From Rhodoferax sp. (GTDB lineage Bacteria > Pseudomonadota > Gammaproteobacteria > Burkholderiales > Burkholderiaceae_C): DNA of 64,000 nucleotides. Under the pieces are notes generated by a model. That model searched no databases and was not told the DNA's origin. It saw only the letters and a list, made by a program, of their open reading frames with translations. The translations under genes were made by a program, and so were the position numbers. Numbering within the stretch: position 1 is the first letter of the stretch; every line of letters starts with the position of its first letter. Shown here in pieces: positions 26,645 through 34,995 of this stretch. The DNA lies in the NCBI GenBank assembly GCA_020048895.1, contig JAIFLV010000013.1:1-64000 (forward strand), in the 5' to 3' direction.

Positions 26645-28109
26645 ACACGGACGTGCTCACCATGGCACTTTGCGCACGCACGTCGCCGCCAAGTGTGTAG
26701 CTGGAATGGCCGGTGGTGTCGACAGGCTGTCCATTCGGGCCCATCACGACATTGGTAATCAGCCAGTTGTTGTTGTTTTGCATCGCAATGTTTGCCAGCG
26801 GTCCGCTACTGGCCTGGGCTTCCGAGAGAGCCCTATTGGTTATTGAAACATCGACGATGGAGCCGCTGTAGCCAGCACTCAAACTGACCATACCCCCTGA
26901 GACCGGTCGCTGGTCCTGACCAACCGCCAGTGTGCCTCCACCGCCAATGGAGCCACGCTCGTTGACCCCTGTTTGACTCCATACCTTACGTCCGTTGTCG
27001 AATAGTTCCAAAACGCCATAAGTGGATCGCCAGGCCATGGTGATGCGGTGGGCTTGCCCGTCATCAACATTGAGACCCGTGTTGTAGTCGGTACCTCCCA
27101 GGGTGATATTCAAGGACCTCGGATTCCAAAGCGAAAAACCGGTGCCGGAGCGCGGCGGGAGGTAGCTCAACAATGTGGCTCCCGGCGCATTGTTGGAAGC
27201 GCCTGCGATCACCACTTCAGTCGTCATAGCAGTCAGGTTGCCCCTGGTATCGAGCGGTCCAGTGGATTTGACGCGGCCGTTGGTCGATGAAGTGCCGAAG
27301 CGCATCACCTGGCGAGGTACCTGACCCGGTGCCACCGCAGGGCAAGCATTTTGACCGCCTGCGCCCGATTGAGCGACCGCACCCGCGCCGCCAGCCAGAG
27401 TGCTGACCACCGCCGGTTGACCACCCACCGGTATAACCACCTGCTGTTGGGTCGCGGGCTGCGAGGCTGCACCTGAGGCCGCGGTCGCAGGCTTGATCAC
27501 CGCGCCGGGACCGCCGGCCACGGTGCTGACTACCACCGGTTGGCTACTCACGGCAACCACCACGTTGGCTGGTGCACATCCGGACTTGGCGGAACTGGAA
27601 GCGGTAATTACCTTGCACAGTGCAGTCTCGCCCGCTAATTTGACCGAGAAGCTAACTGCCGACTCGCCGATCACCGCACCTTGACTGATGACGCTATTGC
27701 GGCTCAGCAGGTGGTGCGCTTCGCGGGTAACTTCGACGCCATGCGCACCCTGGGTCGCGCGGCTGGCGCACATGGTCAGCACGGGGGTAAAGCCCCCCGC
27801 CACCGGTTCAAAATTCACCGCCAGCTGGGCATAGTCGCTTTGCAAGTTGGCTGGCTGCACGGTGCCAGTCAGATTGGCGCAGGCGGTCTGTACCTCACCG
27901 GTTTTGGCCGCGACCTGGATATTGGTGCGAATGGCGTCGTATTTCAGTGCCAATTCTGCCGCCTGAGAACGAGCCGCATAGCTTTGGTAGATGGGCAAAG
28001 CCACTGCAGCCAGTAAGCCGATGATGACAACGACAAAAAGGACTTCCAGGATGGTAAAGCCACGCTGGGCAGAGGGTCCAGTGCGATCGGGCGTGCGGGG
28101 AATGGTCAT
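26622..28109 (-). CDS. type IV pilin-like protein fused to a LamG-like domain
   Basis: A 495-residue prepilin. After a 17-residue leader comes the class III prepilin site RG-FTILE (cleavage after Gly17, Glu at +5) and the hydrophobic helix VLFVVVIIGLLAAVALPIY. A pilin-like head (to about residue 185, with paired cysteines) is followed by a linker containing two similar ~25-residue Val/Gly/Pro/Ala repeats (QPVVVSTVAGGPGAV and QPAVVSTLAGGAGAV). Residues ~290-470 resemble a concanavalin/LamG fold (FSLWNPRSLNITLGGTDY, VDDGQAHRITMAW, LELFDNGRKVW, GYSGSIVDVSI). Ordinary pilins are 130-180 residues, so this would place a sugar- or protein-binding domain on a pilus or pseudopilus. Confidence 0.82.
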   Translation of the reverse strand: MTIPRTPDRTGPSAQRGFTILEVLFVVVIIGLLAAVALPIYQSYAARSQAAELALKYDAIRTNIQVAAKTGEVQTACANLTGTVQPANLQSDYAQLAVNFEPVAGGFTPVLTMCASRATQGAHGVEVTREAHHLLSRNSVISQGAVIGESAVSFSVKLAGETALCKVITASSSAKSGCAPANVVVAVSSQPVVVSTVAGGPGAVIKPATAASGAASQPATQQQVVIPVGGQPAVVSTLAGGAGAVAQSGAGGQNACPAVAPGQVPRQVMRFGTSSTNGRVKSTGPLDTRGNLTAMTTEVVIAGASNNAPGATLLSYLPPRSGTGFSLWNPRSLNITLGGTDYNTGLNVDDGQAHRITMAWRSTYGVLELFDNGRKVWSQTGVNERGSIGGGGTLAVGQDQRPVSGGMVSLSAGYSGSIVDVSITNRALSEAQASSGPLANIAMQNNNNWLITNVVMGPNGQPVDTTGHSSYTLGGDVRAQSAMVSTSVYVDTNCR

Positions 28110-28543
28110 GGTCGCGTCCTTTGTAGGTCACCAGAAGGGTTCATTGTCAGCAGCCAATGGTCGGTTTTGGCAAGCAGGCGGTATTGGGGGCCGGGGTTCT
28201 GCATTTCAACCAACGCGGCCAGAGCAGGCAGGGGCACCTGGTTAGGCCACTCGCCGGTAGTCGACTGCGAACTGTCTACCGCAGCCTTCGCTGCGGTGAG
28301 TGCAGCCGTCATTTCCGCGATCTGGTGCTGCTCAGACACTCCCAGCCAAAAACGTTTGAAGTGGGCGTCGGTGGCTGAAAGAGCAACTAGACCTGCCACA
28401 AGCAAGGCGGCGCCTATTCGGAACCACGGATACCGGTGCGAGGTATGTCGCAGCAATGCATCCCGCTGTACCTGCGCGTGTTCAATCTCACGCTGGGCGC
28501 TGCTCGCCAGAGCATTCAGGTCAGGGGATTTCTGGGCGGTCAT
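28106..28543 (-). CDS. membrane protein of a pilus-like operon
   Basis: About 145 residues with one membrane helix (WFRIGAALLVAGLVALSA) after a 40-residue cytoplasmic segment, then a periplasmic helix-rich region (QIAEMTAALTAAKAAVDSSQ) and a short C-terminal domain. The plan resembles small assembly proteins of type IV pilus systems, but there is no sequence match I recognise. The stop overlaps the pilin start (ATGA), so it belongs to that operon. A TTG start at 28564 is also possible; no good ribosome site supports either. Confidence 0.62.
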   Translation of the reverse strand: MTAQKSPDLNALASSAQREIEHAQVQRDALLRHTSHRYPWFRIGAALLVAGLVALSATDAHFKRFWLGVSEQHQIAEMTAALTAAKAAVDSSQSTTGEWPNQVPLPALAALVEMQNPGPQYRLLAKTDHWLLTMNPSGDLQRTRP

Positions 28544-28582
28544 ATAGTTGTGAAGTCTACCCAATTCGCGTCGACCCCACGA

Positions 28583-30733
28583 TCAATGCACCCGCATTCC
28601 CGGCAGCGCACCTGGCCAGGGGTTCAGCACGTAAATGCCGGGTGTGGCCGCTTCGTCCGCATGGCTCGCAGCCAGCACCATGCCTTCGCTGATGCCAAAC
28701 TTCATCTTGCGCGGTGCCAGGTTGGCCACCATCACGGTAAGCTTGCCTGTCAGGTCTGCAGGTTGGTAGGCACTGGCAATGCCGCTAAAGACATTGCGCA
28801 GCCGTGGCTGGCCGCTCGCGTCTTTCTCGCCCACATCGAGGGTGAGCCGCAATAGTTTGGTGGAGCCTTCCACGGGCTCGCAGTTCACGATTTTTGCGAT
28901 GCGCAGATCGATTTTGGCAAAGTCTTCGATGCCAATGGTGGGTGCAAGCGCCTCGCCGCCGGGCGCTTCGGGGTCTGCGACGGCGGCGGCAGGTGCTGGT
29001 TTTGCTACCTTTTTCGGAGCTGCTTGCGCTTGCTGCACGGGCGCTGCAGCCTCTTTTGGCTCAAAGAGCGCATCTAGCTGCTCGGGCAGCACGCGCTGCA
29101 TCATGTGCTGGTAGGTGCCGATGACGTGTTGCGCGGGCAACGGTTCGCGCACATTGGCAAAGCTCAGAGGTTCCACTTTCAGGAAGGCCTCCACCTGCCG
29201 TGCCAACTCCGGCAGCACGGGCTTGAGGTAACACGTGAGCACCCGAAAGGCTTTGATGCACACGGTGCACACGCCCTGCAGCCGCGCGTCCATGCCAGCC
29301 TGTTTGGCCAGGTCCCAGGGTTTATTGGCGTCTACGTAGGCGTTCACCTGGTCGGCCAGCAGCATGGTTTCGCGCAATGCCTTGGCGCATTCGCGCGCCG
29401 CATACAGCGCTTCAACGCTTTCGCTTTGCAGGCGCAGTTGGTGCAGGAGCGCAGCGCCATCTTCCGGCACCTCACCCAACCGGCCTTCAAAGCGCTTGGT
29501 CAGGAACCCGGCCGCGCGAGAGGCGATGTTGATGTATTTGCCGATCAGGTCGCTGTTGACGCGCGCCATGAAGTCGTTGGGGTTGAAATCAAGGTCTTCG
29601 TTACGTGCCGAGAGCTTGGCGGCCAGGTAATAACGCAGCCACTCGGGGTTCATACCCAGGCTCAGATACTTGAGCGGATCCAGGCCGGTGCCGCGGCTTT
29701 TACTCATTTTTTCGCCGTTGACTGTCAGATGGCCGTGCACAAAGATGTTGTCGGGCGTCTTGCGGCCGCTGAAATGCAGGGTGGCGGGCCAGAACAGGGT
29801 GTGAAAAGTGACGATGTCCTTGCCGATGAAGTGGTACTGCTCCAGCTCCGGGTTGGCCATGTAGGCGTCATAGTCCAGACCCCGCTGGCCCAGCAGGTTC
29901 TTGAGGGACGCCAGGTAGCCAATGGGGGCATCCAGCCAGACGTAAAAGTACTTGCCTGGCGCATCGGGAATCTCAATGCCGAAGTAGGGCGCGTCGCGGC
30001 TGATGTCCCAGTCGCCCAGGCCCTCGCTCTGTGTCCCGTCGGGGTTGGTGCGCACCGAGAACCACTCCTTGACCTTGTTGGCCACTTCGGGCTGCAGCTT
30101 GCCGTCTTGCGTCCACTTCGAGAGAAAGTCCACACAGCGCGCGTCCGACAGTTTGAAGAAGTAGTGCTCGGAGTCCTTGAGCACCGGGGTGGCACCGCTG
30201 AGCGCCGAGTAGGGGTTGATCAGGTCGGTGGGGGCGTACACAGCGCCACACACCTCGCAGTTGTCGCCATACTGGTCTTTGGCGTGGCATTTTGGACACT
30301 CACCCTTGATAAAGCGGTCGGGCAAAAACATGTTCTTCTCGGGGTCGAAGAACTGGGCGATGGTGCGGCGCTCGATCAGCGAGCCGTCCTGGTTGTCGCG
30401 CAGGTCGCGGTAGATTTGCCGTGCCAGTTCGTGGTTCTCGGGCGCGTCGGTGCTGTGCCAGTTATCAAAACCGATGTGAAAACCATCGAGGTACTGCTTG
30501 CGTCCGGCAGCGATGTCGGCCACGAACTGCTGCGGCGTCTTGCCGGCCTTCTCGGCCGCAATCATGATGGGCGCGCCATGCGTGTCGTCGGCACACACAA
30601 AGTCAACCGCCACGCCCTGCATGCGCTGGTAACGCACCCAGATGTCGGCCTGGATGTACTCCATCATGTGGCCAATGTGGAATCCGGCGTTGGCGTAGGG
30701 CAGGGCAGTGGTGACAAAGAGTTGGCGGGGCAT
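28583..30733 (-). CDS. metG: methionyl-tRNA synthetase
   Basis: Class I synthetase that charges tRNA-Met, 716 residues. HIGH motif at 19-22 ([10 protein letters not shown]), the zinc insertion [17 protein letters not shown], the KMSKS loop in [11 protein letters not shown], and an anticodon-binding helical domain. After a Pro/Ala/Lys linker, the C-terminal ~115 residues are a Trbp111-type tRNA-binding/dimerisation domain ([20 protein letters not shown]). Full length for the dimeric form. Confidence 0.97.
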   Translation of the reverse strand: MPRQLFVTTALPYANAGFHIGHMMEYIQADIWVRYQRMQGVAVDFVCADDTHGAPIMIAAEKAGKTPQQFVADIAAGRKQYLDGFHIGFDNWHSTDAPENHELARQIYRDLRDNQDGSLIERRTIAQFFDPEKNMFLPDRFIKGECPKCHAKDQYGDNCEVCGAVYAPTDLINPYSALSGATPVLKDSEHYFFKLSDARCVDFLSKWTQDGKLQPEVANKVKEWFSVRTNPDGTQSEGLGDWDISRDAPYFGIEIPDAPGKYFYVWLDAPIGYLASLKNLLGQRGLDYDAYMANPELEQYHFIGKDIVTFHTLFWPATLHFSGRKTPDNIFVHGHLTVNGEKMSKSRGTGLDPLKYLSLGMNPEWLRYYLAAKLSARNEDLDFNPNDFMARVNSDLIGKYINIASRAAGFLTKRFEGRLGEVPEDGAALLHQLRLQSESVEALYAARECAKALRETMLLADQVNAYVDANKPWDLAKQAGMDARLQGVCTVCIKAFRVLTCYLKPVLPELARQVEAFLKVEPLSFANVREPLPAQHVIGTYQHMMQRVLPEQLDALFEPKEAAAPVQQAQAAPKKVAKPAPAAAVADPEAPGGEALAPTIGIEDFAKIDLRIAKIVNCEPVEGSTKLLRLTLDVGEKDASGQPRLRNVFSGIASAYQPADLTGKLTVMVANLAPRKMKFGISEGMVLAASHADEAATPGIYVLNPWPGALPGMRVH

Positions 30734-30839
30734 GGGGAACGTGCTTTCGGAAGGAGGGGTGATTTTAGACGGCCAGGCAGCGCGAAAACTGATCGCTCAT
30801 AATCAGGATTGAAGCGACAGATCGCAAGGGGATGCAGGT
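30734..30839. other. intergenic, divergent
   Basis: A 106-bp spacer between divergent metG and the HicB-like gene. It must hold both promoters, but I cannot point to convincing -35/-10 pairs. Confidence 0.4.
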
Positions 30840-31046
30840 ATGAACGAAATTGTGTTTGTGGTCGAAATTGCACCTGAGGGCGGCTTTACAGCACGTGCCT
30901 TGGGGGAATCCATCTTTACCGAGGCTGACACTGAGGCGGCACTGCGCATCGCGGTGCAGGATGCCGTGCATTGCCACTTTGACGAGGGCAACTCACCCAA
31001 GGTAATTCGCTTGCATTTTGTGCGCGACGAATTGCTCGCAGCGTAG
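30840..31046 (+). CDS. HicB-like antitoxin
   Basis: A 68-residue protein with the partial RNase H-like HicB fold (NEIVFVVEIAPEGGFTARAL, then ESIFTEADTEAALRIAVQDA). Proteins of this kind are often misnamed 2-oxoisovalerate dehydrogenase E1. It has no separate DNA-binding tail, so it represents the short HicB type. It lies 9 bp upstream of a HicA-like toxin gene, the antitoxin-first order found in part of the HicAB family. Confidence 0.75.
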   Translation: MNEIVFVVEIAPEGGFTARALGESIFTEADTEAALRIAVQDAVHCHFDEGNSPKVIRLHFVRDELLAA

Positions 31047-31055
31047 ACGCGTGGT

Positions 31056-31298
31056 ATGCGTCTTCCGAGAGACTTGTCCGGTGCACAACTCATTCTTGCA
31101 TTCGGAAAATTGGGGTACAGACCCACGCGCCAATCTGGCAGTCATGTGCGACTTACTTGCGATCTGCCCACACAACATCATCTGACTGTGCCATTACATG
31201 ACCCGCTGCGCATCGGGACATTGGCTGCGATATTGTCGGCGGTTGCAGAGGCGCATGGCATGTCCCGCGAGGAATTGCAGCGTCAAATCTTGGGGTGA
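31056..31298 (+). CDS. HicA-like mRNA interferase toxin
   Basis: An 80-residue protein with the HicA double-stranded-RNA-binding fold. The core QSGSHVRLTC includes the catalytic histidine in GSH, followed by LTVPLHDPLRIGTLAAIL, the signature of this family (YcfA/HicA). It probably cleaves mRNA on ribosomes when its HicB partner is degraded. Paired with the preceding gene. Confidence 0.82.
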   Translation: MRLPRDLSGAQLILAFGKLGYRPTRQSGSHVRLTCDLPTQHHLTVPLHDPLRIGTLAAILSAVAEAHGMSREELQRQILG

Positions 31299-31388
31299 GG
31301 TTGGCGCCAGGGAGTGCGAATATCCCTCTGGCACGCTCCCGATATACGTGAGGCGCTACTGAATCAGTCGCAAATCTGGGGCATTGCG

Positions 31389-32693
31389 TCATCGCAATCG
31401 CAAGGGATCACGTCGGCGGTCAATTTGATTTTGCGGGCCGGCAATAGCCAGTGCAGGCTCGCCTTGTGGATCCGTCCACCCAAAGAACTTGCAAACATCG
31501 GCGCGCTTGTGTTGGGTGTCGGCGTAACCCATGGCCATGAGTTCGGTGGTGTAGCCGGTCTCAAAGAGCAGGTAGCTGGCCAGTGCGGAGCCTTTCACAT
31601 CGGCCTTGCGCGAGGACACCCCAACGCCGCCGAGCATGGTGCGCACCGCATGGGGCAGGGCGCCAATGTGGCGTGCGGCCACGTTGTCCAGGCGCTGGCT
31701 GGGTGCAATCACCAGCAGCTCAAGCGGACGCAGTGCGCTGGCCTGCCGAAGTTCTGGCGGAACGAGTTGGATGGTGTGGTTGATGCGTTTGGCGCGCTCC
31801 ACATCCACCGCGAGCGCATCCAGAAAAATGTTGGAGAGTGCATGGCCGGCTATCTGAGCAATGCTGGGGTAGGCGGTGTTCACAAGAGCCTCGGGGGCGT
31901 CCTTGCGTTCGTGCATGCGTCCGGCACCGACCACCAGAATGCGCTCGGCACCCAGGTGAATGGCCGGCGACACCGGAGCAGACTGGCGCATCGAGCCATC
32001 ACCAAAGTATTCGTCGCGCCCGTTGATATGCAACTGGGTGGCCGGAAACACAAACGGAATGGCGCTGGAGGCCAACAAATGGGCATGGGTGATGCGGTCG
32101 CGTACCGCCAGACGCTGGCTGCGTACCCAGGGCATCAGGCGTTTGTCACCTTCAAAAAAGGTGACATGCTCGCCCGAGCTGTAACTCGACGCCGTGACAG
32201 CGAGTGCCCGCATGTGGCCCAGGCGGATGAGTTCGGGCAGCCGCTCCAGCGGCGCCACGCGCTGGAGCAAGGCCGAGAGCGGGCTGTTGTCCAGCAACGA
32301 GCGGGGTTTGACGCGCCGCCAGCGCGCCAGCACCCAGCCTAACGATAGGAGCGTCATCCAGGTGGCACCCGAGCGCAACATGCTCAGGTGGTCGGCGCGG
32401 TAGACCTGGTCGGCATGAAAGCCGCGCCAGGTGCGCGCAATCATGCGCACCGTGGCGTCAAAGTTGTCGGCACCACAGGCCAGTGCCGAGGCGTTGATGG
32501 CGCCTGCCGAGGTGCCCGTGATGATGGGAAACGGGTTGGGTCCCGCCAGTGCACCGCATGCTGCACGGATGTCTGCAATGGCTTCCAGCACGCCTACCTG
32601 GTACGCAGCCCGTGCACCGCCGCCGGTCAACAGCAGGCCGGTAACGGGTGGCGCGGCAGGGGTCGTGGTGGGCAGGAGTGACATCGGGCGCAT
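31389..32693 (-). CDS. patatin-like phospholipase
   Basis: A 434-residue patatin-domain hydrolase. Oxyanion-hole motif GLLLTGGGARAAYQVGVLEA, nucleophile elbow ITGTSAGAINA (serine of GTSAG) and the catalytic aspartate in YFGDGSMRQSAP. The Ser-Asp dyad is therefore complete. A C-terminal ~130 residues of less conserved sequence follow, typical of bacterial patatin-like lipases of this size. No signal peptide is seen. The likely activity is phospholipid or lysophospholipid acyl hydrolysis at the inner membrane. Confidence 0.9.
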   Translation of the reverse strand: MRPMSLLPTTTPAAPPVTGLLLTGGGARAAYQVGVLEAIADIRAACGALAGPNPFPIITGTSAGAINASALACGADNFDATVRMIARTWRGFHADQVYRADHLSMLRSGATWMTLLSLGWVLARWRRVKPRSLLDNSPLSALLQRVAPLERLPELIRLGHMRALAVTASSYSSGEHVTFFEGDKRLMPWVRSQRLAVRDRITHAHLLASSAIPFVFPATQLHINGRDEYFGDGSMRQSAPVSPAIHLGAERILVVGAGRMHERKDAPEALVNTAYPSIAQIAGHALSNIFLDALAVDVERAKRINHTIQLVPPELRQASALRPLELLVIAPSQRLDNVAARHIGALPHAVRTMLGGVGVSSRKADVKGSALASYLLFETGYTTELMAMGYADTQHKRADVCKFFGWTDPQGEPALAIAGPQNQIDRRRDPLRLR

Positions 32694-32742
32694 TATGGGC
32701 TTGTCAGGTTAGATAGACTACGCGTTTTTCAGGAGACAAGTG

Positions 32743-33834
32743 ATGACGGTGAATGAATCGGCGCTGCTCGATGCGCTCAAGGCGGTGGTGGACCCCAACA
32801 CAGGCCGCGACTTTGTGAGCGCCAAGGCATTGAAGAACCTCACCGTTGCCGGTGGCGATGTGGCGTTTGATGTGGAGTTGGGCTACCCCGCCAAGAGCCA
32901 GATGGCGGGCTTTCGCAAGGCACTCATTGACGCCGCCAAAACGGTGACGGGGGTGTCCAACGTGTCGGTCACGATGTCGACCAACATCGTGGCCCACGCG
33001 GTGCAGCGCGGCGTGCAGCTGTTGCCCAAAGTGAAAAACATTGTGGCCGTGGCTTCCGGCAAAGGCGGTGTCGGAAAAAGCACCACCGCGGTCAATCTGG
33101 CGCTGGCGCTGGCGGCTGAAGGGGCACGCGTTGGACTGCTCGATGCCGACATCTATGGGCCGAGTGTGCCGATGATGATGGGCATCGAAGGTCGCCCCGA
33201 GAGCCTGGACGGTGCCAACATGGAGCCAATGGAAAACTATGGCGTGCAGGTCATGTCGATTGGTTTCTTGGTGGCGCAGGACGAAGCCATGATCTGGCGC
33301 GGCCCCATGGCCACCCAGGCACTGGAGCAACTGCTGCGCCAGACCAACTGGAAAGATCTGGATTACCTCATCGTCGATATGCCCCCAGGCACCGGCGACA
33401 TTCAGCTCACCCTGAGCCAACGCGTGCCCATGACGGGTGCTGTGATCGTGACCACACCGCAGGACATTGCATTGCTGGACGCCAAGAAAGGCATCAAGAT
33501 GTTTGAGAAGGTGGGCGTTCCCATCCTGGGCATTGTGGAAAACATGGCGGTGCACGTGTGCAGCAACTGCGGCCACGTCGAGCATATTTTTGGCGCAGAT
33601 GGCGGCAAGAAGATGGCGACGGATTACAAGATGGACTACCTCGGTGCACTGCCGCTGAACATGCAGATCCGGCTGCAGGCCGACAGCGGCAAACCCACCG
33701 TGGTGTCCGACCCCGACAGCGATGTGGCGGGCATTTACAAGGCAGTTGCGCGGCAGGTGGCGGTGTCGATTGCTGCGCGTAACAAGGATTTTTCCAGCAA
33801 GTTCCCCACCATCACCGTCAGCAAGAACACCTGA
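32743..33834 (+). CDS. apbC: iron-sulfur cluster carrier ATPase (Mrp/ApbC)
   Basis: A 363-residue P-loop ATPase of the Mrp/ApbC/Nbp35 family that holds and delivers 4Fe-4S clusters. N-terminal MIP18-like domain (residues 1-90), then the deviant Walker A VASGKGGVGKSTTAVNLA, DADIYGPSVP, VDMPPGTGDIQLTL and the cluster-binding CSNCGH (CxxC). AGGAG lies seven bases before the ATG; a GTG directly before it is also in frame. It is followed 2 bp later by DUF3305, placing a cluster carrier at the head of the iron-sulfur-rich formate dehydrogenase cluster. Confidence 0.94.
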   Translation: MTVNESALLDALKAVVDPNTGRDFVSAKALKNLTVAGGDVAFDVELGYPAKSQMAGFRKALIDAAKTVTGVSNVSVTMSTNIVAHAVQRGVQLLPKVKNIVAVASGKGGVGKSTTAVNLALALAAEGARVGLLDADIYGPSVPMMMGIEGRPESLDGANMEPMENYGVQVMSIGFLVAQDEAMIWRGPMATQALEQLLRQTNWKDLDYLIVDMPPGTGDIQLTLSQRVPMTGAVIVTTPQDIALLDAKKGIKMFEKVGVPILGIVENMAVHVCSNCGHVEHIFGADGGKKMATDYKMDYLGALPLNMQIRLQADSGKPTVVSDPDSDVAGIYKAVARQVAVSIAARNKDFSSKFPTITVSKNT

Positions 33835-33836
33835 CC

Positions 33837-34448
33837 GTGGCCGACCAGCGTCCGTCTGTCGAAGTGGCCGTGGTGATGCGCAGGGAGCGCATCACGGGTG
33901 CCATGAGCCGTTGGCAAGACTGGCGCTGGATATTGGACGACGTGCAACTGCAGGCTCCAGGTTTTGGTACCGAGCCGCGGCTTCTCTATAAAAATGAGAG
34001 CATGGAGCGCTGGCTGCACGGGGGCTTGCGGGTAGAGTTGTTTGAAGACGACGCGGAAGGCTACCAGCTCAACGCCAGCACGCCAGCACCCTGCTGGTTC
34101 GTCCTGTGGCGCATGGAAGATGAAGCCCGACTCGCAGATGAGCCCATTGCGCGCCCGGTGGTGGTGAGCCTGAGTTACCACGACGCCAGCCGCTGGCTCG
34201 ACGCCCAGGAGACCGTAGAGCAGGTGCTGGCGCCGCCCGAAGTAGTGCAGTGGATGCAGGAATTCATTGCCGTTTTCTACCAGCCCGAAGTAAAGCGGGT
34301 CAAGCGCCCGGAGAGCTTCAAGTCCCTGACCGACCGTTTTGGCAACCCGGCGTCCATCAGCACTGCAAGACGCCAGGGTCCGGGCGACGGCAGTGGCGCG
34401 GGCAAGGGCAGACGCCGTTTGCCCGACGAAGGAGCTGCCGGTGGCTGA
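33837..34448 (+). CDS. DUF3305 family formate dehydrogenase-associated protein
   Basis: A 203-residue soluble protein starting at GTG, 2 bp after apbC. It matches the DUF3305 family (VAVVMRRERITGAMSRWQDW, RWILDDVQL, TPAPCWFVLWRMED, VSLSYHDASRWLDAQE). The family is almost always encoded with DUF3306 next to respiratory formate dehydrogenases, which implies a role in their assembly or regulation; the biochemistry is unknown. The stop overlaps the DUF3306 start. Confidence 0.85.
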   Translation: MADQRPSVEVAVVMRRERITGAMSRWQDWRWILDDVQLQAPGFGTEPRLLYKNESMERWLHGGLRVELFEDDAEGYQLNASTPAPCWFVLWRMEDEARLADEPIARPVVVSLSYHDASRWLDAQETVEQVLAPPEVVQWMQEFIAVFYQPEVKRVKRPESFKSLTDRFGNPASISTARRQGPGDGSGAGKGRRRLPDEGAAGG

Positions 34449-34995
34449 GGGTTTTCTGGGTCGGTGGTCGCAGCGCAAGGCCGCCGTGCGCGCGGGCCAG
34501 GAACCGGTGGAGCCGGTGCCACAGCCGTCGGTACCGAAGACCGCGGATGATCCAGTGCGGGCCAACCTGACTTCAACTGCACCTGCGATGCCAGCCGCTG
34601 CGATGCCCACGCCGGATGCGCCAACGCCAGCTCCCGCAGCGCCTACGCTGGAAGATGCGCAGGCATTGAAGTCCGACTCCGATTTCAAACCCTTTGCTGC
34701 CCGCGGAGTCGATCCGGCGGTGCGCAATGTGGCGATGAAGAAGCTGTTTGCCGATCCGCACTTCAATGTGATGGACGGCCTGGACACGTATATTGACGAC
34801 TACTCGCAGCCTACCGCACTGCTGCCCGCAGACCTTCGAAAGATGGCCAGCGCGCAATTTCTGAAGCTGTTTGACGACGAAACGCCCGAAGCAGTTGATC
34901 CCCCACCTACCGGCCTTGCCCATGCCCACTCTGATCTGCAATTGCAACAAGACACTCCCGCTGAACCCGCAGGCCCTGGGGAGCGCACTCAATGA
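34441..34995 (+). CDS. DUF3306 family formate dehydrogenase-associated protein
   Basis: A 184-residue protein beginning at GTG inside the last codons of the DUF3305 gene. The N-terminus GFLGRWSQRKAAVRAG and the later VRNVAMKKLFADPHFNVMDG, LDTYIDDYSQP are DUF3306 signatures. Between them is a ~60-residue Pro/Ala/Thr-rich linker. The 3' end overlaps the next gene by about 74 bp in another frame. Probable cytoplasmic accessory factor for the formate dehydrogenase operon. Confidence 0.85.
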   Translation: MAEGFLGRWSQRKAAVRAGQEPVEPVPQPSVPKTADDPVRANLTSTAPAMPAAAMPTPDAPTPAPAAPTLEDAQALKSDSDFKPFAARGVDPAVRNVAMKKLFADPHFNVMDGLDTYIDDYSQPTALLPADLRKMASAQFLKLFDDETPEAVDPPPTGLAHAHSDLQLQQDTPAEPAGPGERTQ

